From: Streptomyces sp. NBC_00690
GTDB lineage: Bacteria > Actinomycetota > Actinomycetes > Streptomycetales > Streptomycetaceae
Assembly (NCBI RefSeq): GCF_036226685.1
Contig: NZ_CP109009.1
Coordinates: 434,001 to 498,000 of the forward strand
Reading direction: 5' to 3'
Length of the DNA stretch: 64,000 nucleotides
The notes beneath the pieces are model-generated. The model saw nothing but the letters and a program-made list of their open reading frames with translations. It did not search any database and was not told the DNA's origin. Positions 52,062 to 59,373 of this stretch are shown piece after piece. A program made the position numbers and the translations under genes. Position 1 is the stretch's first letter; each line of letters opens with the position of its first letter.

Positions 52062-52064
52062 TCA
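52051..52064. promoter_or_regulatory. LacI-type operator at the LacI gene
   Basis: TGAAAGCGCATTCA is almost identical to TGTAAGCGCATACA in the sugar-operon promoter (12 of 14 bases). It overlaps the first ATG of the LacI gene, so it suggests autoregulation and a downstream start. Confidence 0.75.
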
Positions 52065-52240
52065 CCCTAGGTCGGCTCCCTCCTGCGAGCAAGGCCGACC
52101 TCGCCCTCAGCGACGCAAGACGCATCTGGGCGTCCACTTCCAGCCAGAAAAGATCATGCAGAACCATCTTCTGGCCACCTGGGAGGCCAGTCGGGAAACC
52201 GTGCCGACAATTGCGCCCCGAAAAGGCTTCCCTCGGGGGG

Positions 52241-52265
52241 TGATACCAGTGATACCGTCGATATC
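52241..52265 (+). promoter_or_regulatory. Direct repeat upstream of the antitoxin, probable autorepressor site
   Basis: TGATACC occurs at 52241-52247 and 52250-52256, 9 bp apart, just before the ATG at 52266. A CGATATC follows. Ribbon-helix-helix antitoxins bind such repeats in their own promoters. Confidence 0.6.
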
Positions 52266-52547
52266 ATGACCGAGCCAAGGGCCATGAGCCTGCGCTTTCC
52301 CGATCCAGAACAGCGCGCCACGATCGCCGCCGCCGCCAAGGCCGCGGGAGTCAGCATGCAGGAGTACATCCTCTCGGCGGCCTACGAACGGGCCACTGCC
52401 GTGGAAGCCACCTTCCTCGACCACTTCAAGGCGTCCGTTTCCCGAAGCCACGAGGCATTTGCCGCCGAGGCGGGCAGCGATGACGCCGTCGGCCAACGGT
52501 CGTCCAGGCACGACGCTGAACGGGGCGAGCAGGACCACGCCGCGTGA
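52266..52547 (+). CDS. Ribbon-helix-helix antitoxin (DUF1778-like)
   Basis: The 93-residue product has the RHH pattern: MSLRFPDPEQRATIAAAAKAAGVSMQEYILSAAYERA. An internal ATG at 52284 is a second possible start. The next gene overlaps by GTGA, as is normal for toxin-antitoxin pairs. The C-terminal part is acidic and polar and would bind the toxin. Confidence 0.8.
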   Translation: MTEPRAMSLRFPDPEQRATIAAAAKAAGVSMQEYILSAAYERATAVEATFLDHFKASVSRSHEAFAAEAGSDDAVGQRSSRHDAERGEQDHAA

Positions 52548-52942
52548 GCGAACCCGAGGACGGCGAGCCCGAGGCACATCGCATCGATGTCTCCTTCCTG
52601 TTGCACGCGGCGGAACTCCTCCCCGGTGACCCGCAGGTGGATGACTACGGCCCCCTGTACGCCGCCGTGGGACGGGTGTACGCGCGGGCAATGGATCGTG
52701 ACATCTACGGTTCACCCCATCTGAAGGCGGCGGCCCTCCTCCAGACCCTGGCAAAGCTCCCCTGCCTCGAACACTCCAACGAAGCCTTCGCCTGGCACAG
52801 CACCGAGGCTTTCCTCGCCCTGGGCGGCCATGTGCTCGGATACACGCCGAAGGCTGCGGTCGCCTTGGTCCAGGAGGCGGCTTCCGGGACTCTCGACGTG
52901 TCCCGGATAAACCGTCAACTCCATGCGTGGACGGTGGCCTGA
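52544..52942 (+). CDS. Fic/Doc-like toxin of TA system
   Basis: GTG at 52544 overlaps the antitoxin stop and gives 132 residues. The helical core (HLKAAALLQTLAKLPCLEHSNEAFAWHSTEAFLALGGH) matches actinobacterial proteins called Fic-family toxin components. The canonical Fic HPFx[DE]GNxR loop is not intact: it reads LEHSNEAF, so AMPylation activity is doubtful. It may be a degenerate Doc-like kinase or another toxin. A coupled RHH antitoxin supports the TA role. Confidence 0.72.
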   Translation: MSEPEDGEPEAHRIDVSFLLHAAELLPGDPQVDDYGPLYAAVGRVYARAMDRDIYGSPHLKAAALLQTLAKLPCLEHSNEAFAWHSTEAFLALGGHVLGYTPKAAVALVQEAASGTLDVSRINRQLHAWTVA

Positions 52943-53086
52943 GCAGGTCCCCGGCGTCCGGGCGCGTACTCCATGGTGATGGCGCCGACGACCTGCCCAT
53001 CACACCACCGCACTCCCCGTTTCGGCATCCGGTCCGCCAGCAACGGTTCGGTACACGCCCACCAGGCAACAGTCAGTGGAGCGCAA

Positions 53087-53662
53087 TCAACCAACGCTCC
53101 GACCATCGCGAGAAGTGACCCTTGTCGATCCGGACAGTGTGGTCGAGGACCAGACACCGAACCACTGCTCTGCACCGTAGCCCTCGAACCGCTCCACCTC
53201 GGTGAACCCCAGCTTTGCAGCGAGACGCATCGAGCGGATGTTGGCGGTCTGGGTCGCGAGCACGACTGGTTCGCCGGGAAGCGCACCGGCAAACCAGTCG
53301 AGTGCCGCTCCGCACGCCTCGGCGGCGTAGCCGCATCCCCATGCCTGCGGCAGTAGCAGATAGCCGAGTTCGACCCTTCCGGCAGCCTGCTGAATGTGCC
53401 CCGTTTCCCTGGTGAGCGTGATCTGACCGATCATCGCCCCGTCGAGGTCGACGACGAAGAGGCCGGGCCGCCGTTCGGCTATCTCAGCCACCGCACGGTT
53501 GACCTCATCACGCGGTCGAGGGCCGCCGAGGTAGGTGTGCACTTCCGCTGAGGCGAGCAGCTCGATGAACGCCGCATGGTCGCGAACCTCGGGCTCACGG
53601 AGCACGAGCCGTTCTGTTCTGATCGGGGCAGGCGGCCAGGCGACGGGTCCGAGTTCGGTCAT
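53087..53662 (-). CDS. GNAT family N-acetyltransferase
   Basis: ATG at 53662 gives 191 residues. RimJ/RimL-type features are IRTERLVLREPEVRDHAAF, VELGYLLLPQAWGCGYAAEAC and NIRSMRLAAKLGF. A -10-like TAGGTT (53670-53675) lies 7 nt upstream with no ribosome site, so the message is probably leaderless. Its substrate is unknown. Confidence 0.87.
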   Translation of the reverse strand: MTELGPVAWPPAPIRTERLVLREPEVRDHAAFIELLASAEVHTYLGGPRPRDEVNRAVAEIAERRPGLFVVDLDGAMIGQITLTRETGHIQQAAGRVELGYLLLPQAWGCGYAAEACGAALDWFAGALPGEPVVLATQTANIRSMRLAAKLGFTEVERFEGYGAEQWFGVWSSTTLSGSTRVTSRDGRSVG

Positions 53663-53794
53663 GGCGGGCAACCTATCGGACGTCTATGAGAGAGATCTCG
53701 GGCCATTGACAGCGGGGATGCGTGCGGTGGGCAGCAGGACATCCGGTCCCGCTGCTCCAGCGATGGACGCCGAGACGGTCACCGCTGCCCCGAC

Positions 53795-54223
53795 TCACGG
53801 TTCGGTCGGTGGTACGTGGACGGTCCGCAGTGGGACGTACCACTCGTCCCCCACGGGGACACCCTCCAGGTTCCAGCTCCAACTGACCGTGGGGGCGATG
53901 CGCATATAGGTGCCGTGACCGACCCGCCCCACCCGTTCAAAGGGCTCCTCGGCCCGGCCGTAGATCCGCATGCACCGTGCGACGAAGGGGTCGAAGGAGA
54001 TCATGTCGTCGATGACCAGGGCGACTTTGTCGTTGCCTCCGCGGACGTTGCGGAACTTGCGGGTGCGGATGACGGACGGTCCGCTGCCCCCGACCCAGAA
54101 GTGGGTTCCATCGAACTCAAAGCTGACGGGCACCACATCCGGCTGTCCATCAGCCGAGGTGCTCGCCAACCGTGCCAGTGGCTGGGACTGGAGATACGCC
54201 GTCTCCTCCGGAGTGAATGCCAT
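53795..54223 (-). CDS. PPOX-class F420-dependent oxidoreductase
   Basis: The 142-residue protein is the small split-barrel type: YLQSQPLARLASTSADGQPDVVPVSFEFDG and TRKFRNVRGGNDKVALVIDD. Closing AVSWSWNLEG (here APTVSWSWNLEG) is common in the group. These proteins use F420 or FMN on diverse substrates. It is monocistronic here. Confidence 0.82.
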   Translation of the reverse strand: MAFTPEETAYLQSQPLARLASTSADGQPDVVPVSFEFDGTHFWVGGSGPSVIRTRKFRNVRGGNDKVALVIDDMISFDPFVARCMRIYGRAEEPFERVGRVGHGTYMRIAPTVSWSWNLEGVPVGDEWYVPLRTVHVPPTEP

Positions 54224-54766
54224 CAGTCCGTCCTCTCTTGTTCGGCGGGCATGTGTACGCGCCGCCAGTCGGTGCGGTCGTTCGGTGTTCGGTCGTCAAG
54301 GACGGCTGTTCCAGGCCGTCGGCCCCTTCCTCTGGCGCTCCCCCGCATCGGCGACTTCCTCCCTCTTCGCCGGCTGTATTCACCCGAATCGACACCCTCG
54401 TCCGGGGCAGCCGCCTGCGGACGCATCAGACGTGCACATTCGGCCGAGAATCGGCACGGAACCGATGAGGGTGCATCAGCACAGGCAGTCGCAGTGCCGC
54501 TCGGCGGCGGACAAGCTCTGAGCCCGTCCGAGAAACCATATGGACAACGCACGAACGCGGTCCATAACCTGTGCGCATGTCCAGCCCCGAGGCTTCAAGA
54601 CTGTCGCCACCGGTCGTCCGGTGGCTTCCCGCTCTGTCGCCCTGACACTCTCCACGCCTCAGGCCCTGCCCGAGGCGCTTGGGGCTGTCTGCCTCGACAC
54701 CATTCGGGTGCTGCCCGCGGCCCACCGCTGCCCTCTTCGATTCCATCGTGGCTGTGGAGTTTCGCC
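54224..54766. other. Gap upstream of the Cmx-like exporter
   Basis: About 540 bp, no supported gene. A perfect 7-bp inverted repeat (TATGGAC 54539-54545 and GTCCATA 54560-54566, 14-bp spacer) lies about 200 bp before the exporter start and may be a regulator site. Confidence 0.45.
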
Positions 54767-55978
54767 GTGCCTCTCATTCTGTATGCGCTCGGACTGGCTG
54801 TCTTCGCCCAAGGGACGTCCGAGTTCATGTTGTCCGGACTGCTTCCGGACATCGCCCGTGATCTCGATGTATCCATTCCGACAGCCGGCTACCTGACCTC
54901 GGCATTCGCCGTGGGAATGGTCGTCGGCGCCCCGCTCATGGCCATGGCCAGCATGCGCTGGCCCCGTAGGCGCGCGCTGCTCGCCTTCCTGTTGACGTTT
55001 CTGGTGGTCCACGTCGTGGGCGCACTGACCAGCACCTACGGGGTGCTCCTCGCGACCCGGATCGTGGCAGCGCTCGCCAATGCCGGGTTCCTCGCGGTGG
55101 CCCTCGCCACTGCGACCGCTCTCGTCCCGACACAGGCAAGGGGCCGTGCGGCCTCAATCCTGGTCGGTGGAATCACCCTGGCCTGTGTCACAGGAGTGCC
55201 CGGTGGGGCACTGTTGGGGCAGTTGTGGGGCTGGCGTTCGGCGTTCTGGGCCGTGGCACTGCTCTCCGTGCCCGCAGTCTTCGCCGTCCTCAAGGCAGTT
55301 CCGAACGCGGGGACATCCACGGCACCTCTCGGAGTGCGACAGGAACTGCGCGCGCTGAAGGATCCCCGGCTGCTGATGACCCTGTCGGTGGGTGCCCTGA
55401 TCAACGGTGCGACCTTCTGCGCCTTCACCTATCTCGCCCCGCTAGTCATCGATGTCACGGCCCTGGGCTCCGCTTGGGTACCGGGTGTCCTGGCACTGTT
55501 CGGTCTGGGGTCGTTCCTCGGGGTGACCGTCGCCGGTCGAATCTCCGACGTACGGCCGTGGCCGCTACTTTGCTACGGCACGGTCACCCTGGGCATCGGC
55601 TGGGCGGTGTTCGCCTGGTGGGCGAACCATCTCGTGGTGGCTCTCGCGCTGGTACTCATCCAGGGCGCGCTGTCATTCGCCGTCGGGTCGACGATGATCG
55701 CCCAGGTGCTCGCAGCAGCCCACACGGCACCGACCCTGGCAGGTTCCTATGCGACAGCCTCGTTCAATGTGGGGGCCGCTCTCGGGCCGTGGTTCGGCGG
55801 GGTCGCCATCGCCACGACCGGGAGCTATCGCTCGCCGTTGTGGGTGAGTGCTTTCCTGGTGGTACTGGCACTCATCGCCGGTGGGGTGGCGATGGCCAGG
55901 AACACGGGTGGAGTGAGGGCTCTCCGCTCCGGGCAGCGGGATCCTTCGTACACTGGTGAGATGCACCAACGACATTGA
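54767..55978 (+). CDS. Cmx/CmrA-type chloramphenicol efflux MFS transporter
   Basis: GTG at 54767 with GGAG at 7 nt gives 403 residues and 12 membrane helices. The sequence follows the actinobacterial chloramphenicol exporters closely: FAQGTSEFMLSGLLPDIARDL, YLTSAFAVGMVVGAPLMA, ALANAGFLAVALATATALVP and FTYLAPLVIDVTALGSAWVP. It should export chloramphenicol by proton antiport; the activity is inferred. The open frame extends upstream to 53816, but this is a shadow. Confidence 0.87.
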   Translation: MPLILYALGLAVFAQGTSEFMLSGLLPDIARDLDVSIPTAGYLTSAFAVGMVVGAPLMAMASMRWPRRRALLAFLLTFLVVHVVGALTSTYGVLLATRIVAALANAGFLAVALATATALVPTQARGRAASILVGGITLACVTGVPGGALLGQLWGWRSAFWAVALLSVPAVFAVLKAVPNAGTSTAPLGVRQELRALKDPRLLMTLSVGALINGATFCAFTYLAPLVIDVTALGSAWVPGVLALFGLGSFLGVTVAGRISDVRPWPLLCYGTVTLGIGWAVFAWWANHLVVALALVLIQGALSFAVGSTMIAQVLAAAHTAPTLAGSYATASFNVGAALGPWFGGVAIATTGSYRSPLWVSAFLVVLALIAGGVAMARNTGGVRALRSGQRDPSYTGEMHQRH

Positions 55979-56155
55979 TCCTCGACCGAGGATCGTCCGG
56001 CGCGGCGCGCGCCGGGGACCGGGCGCGCCGCGTCTGAGTGTTGCCCATCGCCCGAAGCGGGTCGGCGGGTGGGAACGGCCGAGGGATGCCGGGGGCCTCC
56101 CCCGGGGCGAGTGGACCCTGCCACCGTCCGTTCCCCCGCCGAAGGAATTCTTCCC

Positions 56156-57388
56156 ATGCCGCTTTCTCGTGCGCCCGTGCCAGCGCGCGCCTCCGTACCC
56201 GTTGAAGTCCGCCGTCTGGAGCGCAGGCTGCTCGCCTATGCCGGTCTCGACGATTTCGTCCTGTTGTATCCGGTCTATGCGGTGCTCTTCACCGACCACG
56301 GATTGAGCACTGCCGAGATCTCATCACTGTTCGTCATCACGTCCCTGACGGGCCTCCTGGTGGAGGTGCCGTCAGGAGTGTGGGCGGACACCGTGTCCCG
56401 ACGTCGCATGCTGGTCATCGGCCCTGCGTTGGCGTCGCTGGGATTCGCCCTGTGGGTCGCCCTACCGGGGTACGCCTCATTCGCGTTGGGAATGGTCCTC
56501 TGGGCCGGTGGTGGGGCTCTGCGTTCGGGTTCGATGGAGGCATTGGCCTACGAGGAGTTGGAACGCCTGGGCGCCGAGCAGCGGTATGTGCGGCTGATGG
56601 GCCGGGCCGCTGCGGCCAGCACGACGGCCACGGCCCTGGCGACCGCGGCGGCGGGTCCGCTGTTCGCCTGGGGCGGCTACTCGGCGCTGGGTGCCGCCAG
56701 CGTCCTGGCTTGTGTGTTGTGTTCCGCGGCGGCGCTGACCCTGCCCGAACACCGGCGCTCCCGCACGGCGGCTGGGGCAACGGCTCATCCCGCCGGGCCC
56801 CGGACCGCCCGGTCAATGCTCAGGAGCGGTCTGGCCGAAGTCCGGGCCGGGCGTGGCGTACGGTACGCCCTGCTCATGTCCGTACTGTTGACCTCAATCT
56901 GGGGTGCATTGGAGGAGTATGTTCCGCTGCTGGCGGCCGAGATGGGTGCGGCGACCCGTGACATTCCGTGGTTCGTTCTGATCGTCTGGGTCGGTGTGAC
57001 GCTCGGTGGGCTGTTGGCGGAGCGGGCGGAGCAGCTCTCGCAGCGGGTCATGGGCGGGCTTCTGGCCCTGGCGGCACTCCTGTTGGCGTTGGGGGCGCTC
57101 GCCGGCGCACTATGGGGGTTCCTCGCACTCGCCATCGCCTTTCTGGTGTTCCAGTTGGCCGATGTGGTGGCCGACGCTCGACTTCAGGGCACGATCACCG
57201 GGCCGAGCCGGGCGACGGTGACCTCGTTGGCCGGTTGGGGTACCAGTTGCACCACGCTCATCGTGTACGGCGTGTACGGGACGGCGTCCGGGCAGTTGGC
57301 CAACGGTCCGCTGTTCGCGTTCTTCGCCGTTCCGTATCTGGTCGTGGCCGCGGTGCTGGCCCGGCGCACAGCGCGGTACGAAGGCTGA
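56156..57388 (+). CDS. MFS transporter
   Basis: ATG at 56156 (AAGGAA upstream) gives 410 residues and about 12 membrane helices. The loop after helix 2 reads GVWADTVSRRRML, the typical MFS motif A region (G-x-x-x-D-x-x-R-R). The first helices (GLDDFVLLYPVYAVLF) match the MFS_1 drug-type subgroup. Substrate is unknown. It follows the Cmx-type gene by about 180 bp. Confidence 0.85.
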   Translation: MPLSRAPVPARASVPVEVRRLERRLLAYAGLDDFVLLYPVYAVLFTDHGLSTAEISSLFVITSLTGLLVEVPSGVWADTVSRRRMLVIGPALASLGFALWVALPGYASFALGMVLWAGGGALRSGSMEALAYEELERLGAEQRYVRLMGRAAAASTTATALATAAAGPLFAWGGYSALGAASVLACVLCSAAALTLPEHRRSRTAAGATAHPAGPRTARSMLRSGLAEVRAGRGVRYALLMSVLLTSIWGALEEYVPLLAAEMGAATRDIPWFVLIVWVGVTLGGLLAERAEQLSQRVMGGLLALAALLLALGALAGALWGFLALAIAFLVFQLADVVADARLQGTITGPSRATVTSLAGWGTSCTTLIVYGVYGTASGQLANGPLFAFFAVPYLVVAAVLARRTARYEG

Positions 57389-57405
57389 CGGCACGGTCCA
57401 CCGTT

Positions 57406-57440
57406 CGGTGTTGCTGACCGATGCATCGTCAGCAACACCG
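57406..57440. terminator. Terminator hairpin after the MFS gene
   Basis: A perfect 13-bp stem (CGGTGTTGCTGAC and complement) with a 9-nt loop lies 18 bp after the stop. It sits in the gap between the MFS gene and the convergent DDN-hemerythrin gene. Confidence 0.75.
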
Positions 57441-57506
57441 AGGGCGGACCGAGCGAGGGACCTCCCCATCGCCACCGCGGGATGCGGCCGGATCGCCAGG
57501 GGAGGC

Positions 57507-57689
57507 ATGACCCCGGACTGGTACGAGGCGCCCGGGGCCTGGTACGAGGAGATCGAGACCGGCACTCATCTGCGTCCGAGGCGTCGGTCGCCCGGGGTGA
57601 TACCTATCCGGCGAGGAGCGGGAGCAATTGTTCTTCCTCGTAGGTCAGATGGTCCTCCAAGGCCCATGTCAATCGCTCGACCTCGGTGA
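57507..57689 (+). CDS. Doubtful small ORF (WYE-rich)
   Basis: ATG at 57507 preceded by GGGGAGG gives about 60 residues, with an unusual repeat DWYEAPG / AWYEEIE at the start. It overlaps the end of the DDN-hemerythrin gene on the other strand by about 85 bp. It may be a remnant. Nothing was recognised. Confidence 0.22.
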   Translation: MTPDWYEAPGAWYEEIETGTHLRPRRRSPGVIPIRRGAGAIVLPRRSDGPPRPMSIARPR

Positions 57690-58437
57690 GGAGGACCAGC
57701 GGGTCGGGGTCCTCGATGGAAATGACCCGTTGGAGGTCCTCGATCAGCACGGCGATCTTCTGGTGTTCCTGTTCGAGGCGCTCCAGAACGGGAGCGGCTT
57801 CGGGGTGGTGTCGGGCGAGCGCCGGAAACATCATGGTGTCTTCGCCGGTGTGGTGGTTGTGCAGCCCCTGGCACATCGCCAGGCAGTTGATCCGCAGTTG
57901 GGCACCTACCCTGGGTCCCGATCGTCGGACTTCGTCGCGGATCAGTGCGAGTTCGTGGCGGAATCCCTCGTGGATCAACTTGATCGCCTCTCCCGGGGAG
58001 GAAGCGGCGATGTTGGGCGGGCCGGCGGGGATTTCCCGGAGTGCGATCACGGGAATGACCCGGTCGGTCTTCGCCTGGTAGTCGGCCCATCCCGTATCGG
58101 ACTCGACGGCCCGGGCGAAGGCGGCATCGCGTTCGGCGCCGACCAGCACCGTGGCGTGGGCCTCGTAGGTGAAGACGCCGGCCTCCACGGTGACACGCGG
58201 ATTGGCCAGGAGGTTGTGGTACCAGGCGGGATGCCGGGGTGCGCCAGCGGCCGAGGCGATGACGAGGACACGGTCATCGGCGTCGGGGAGATAGGCGACG
58301 GGGGTGGTGTGGCTGGCACCCGAGCGGGCCCCGGTCGTGGTGAGGAGGAGCAGTCTCGCCCCCTCAAACGGGCCGCCGACGACGCCACCTCGGGCCCGGA
58401 ACTCCTCGATGATCTGCTGGTTGAAATCGTTTGGCAT
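57604..58437 (-). CDS. DDN-type nitroreductase fused to a hemerythrin domain
   Basis: ATG at 58437 gives 277 residues. The N-terminal half (about 1-135) is a deazaflavin-dependent DDN-type fold: LLLLTTTGARSGASHTTPVAYL, HPAWYHNLLANPRVTV. The C-terminal half is an HHE domain with metal-ligand segments HNHHTGEDTMMFPAL, EQEHQKI and EDHLTYEEEQLLPLL. The fusion could link F420-dependent reduction to iron-bound oxygen or nitric-oxide sensing. Domain names are recognised; the joint role is inferred. Confidence 0.82.
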   Translation of the reverse strand: MPNDFNQQIIEEFRARGGVVGGPFEGARLLLLTTTGARSGASHTTPVAYLPDADDRVLVIASAAGAPRHPAWYHNLLANPRVTVEAGVFTYEAHATVLVGAERDAAFARAVESDTGWADYQAKTDRVIPVIALREIPAGPPNIAASSPGEAIKLIHEGFRHELALIRDEVRRSGPRVGAQLRINCLAMCQGLHNHHTGEDTMMFPALARHHPEAAPVLERLEQEHQKIAVLIEDLQRVISIEDPDPLVLLTEVERLTWALEDHLTYEEEQLLPLLAG

Positions 58438-58933
58438 GCTCTGCTTTCTCGTGTTTCTCTGCACGGCCGACCAAAGCGCGCGACGCGCTTGGGCATGCCG
58501 GAGAAGCCGTCGGACCATGGACGGCGGAATCAATTCGGTGAGGGCTTGTGCCGCATGAGGGGCACAAGGGGGCTTTCTTCTCAACAGCGCGCGAAGCGCC
58601 GGATGTGTGAAAACAGAAAGGCGGGGCTCTCACCCGCCTCGGATTCACTCCGAGGCCGGGAACCCAACTCGCTTCTGGCACAAGGCCGACCCGGCAGTCA
58701 CATCGTGCATCTTATGCATCGCGTGAGTGTGGAGGCAATGTGGTTTTCCCTGCGGGGTCACCGGTGAACCAACGCCCCGAGTCGCCGGGGCCAGGGCCAT
58801 ACTGCGGACCGGCGCGGGGCACTGCGCTGCATCCGTTGTGGTGCGTCGGCAGACGTGTTCGCGTGGGCGGACCACAACGCGTGGGGAGAAGGCCCCGGGA
58901 CAAGCGTGTAGCCGTGCTCGACTGCGGCTGTCG
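58438..58933. other. Intergenic region
   Basis: About 495 bp, no supported gene. It contains the direct repeat TGCATC-tta-TGCATC at 58706-58720. Confidence 0.45.
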
Positions 58934-59173
58934 TCAGGAACCGTGGGAGGTGTCTCGTGGAACGGACCAGTCGTCGGCGCCGCCTCCTCGCCACTGGATC
59001 AGGTCCGAGCCCACGAGATCGATCGTCTCGGCAGTCGGGTCGAGCTCGGCACGGAGCAACTCGGCGAGTTCGCCTCGTCCGTACACGAATCCCACGATCC
59101 GGCCGTTCACCGTCACCCGGCGACCACCGCTGCGGGAGGGTGGCTGCACGATGACGGGCGGATGCCGGGGCAT
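58934..59173 (-). CDS. Small conserved actinobacterial protein
   Basis: ATG at 59173 follows GGTGGAG and gives 79 residues: PSRSGGRRVTVNGRIVGFVYGRGELAELLRAELD and closing DLIQWRGGG. I recognise a conserved Streptomyces small family with this pattern, but no function. It has no membrane segment. Confidence 0.6.
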   Translation of the reverse strand: MPRHPPVIVQPPSRSGGRRVTVNGRIVGFVYGRGELAELLRAELDPTAETIDLVGSDLIQWRGGGADDWSVPRDTSHGS

Positions 59174-59373
59174 GACTCCACCCTGCATCCAGACCGGCGG
59201 GAACGCATCCCGAGATCCTTCGACGTAACCATGGCGGGGGCGGGAACCGCGGCGGTCGGCAATGGTGTCTGCTGTGGGGAGAGCGGGTGGATGCCGTGCG
59301 GCAGCCAGGGCCGGTCATCGTGCGGTCGTTGACGACCGCGCTGGACACCGGCCGGGGCGGCGAGGGGGACGGG

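Noticed and set aside
53816..54766. Upstream extension of the Cmx-like frame
   Set aside because: It overlaps the PPOX gene on the other strand and lacks a membrane-protein start; GTG at 54767 has GGAG 7 nt before it.
58645..58875. Minus-strand ORF before the DDN-hemerythrin gene
   Set aside because: No ribosome site and no recognisable protein.
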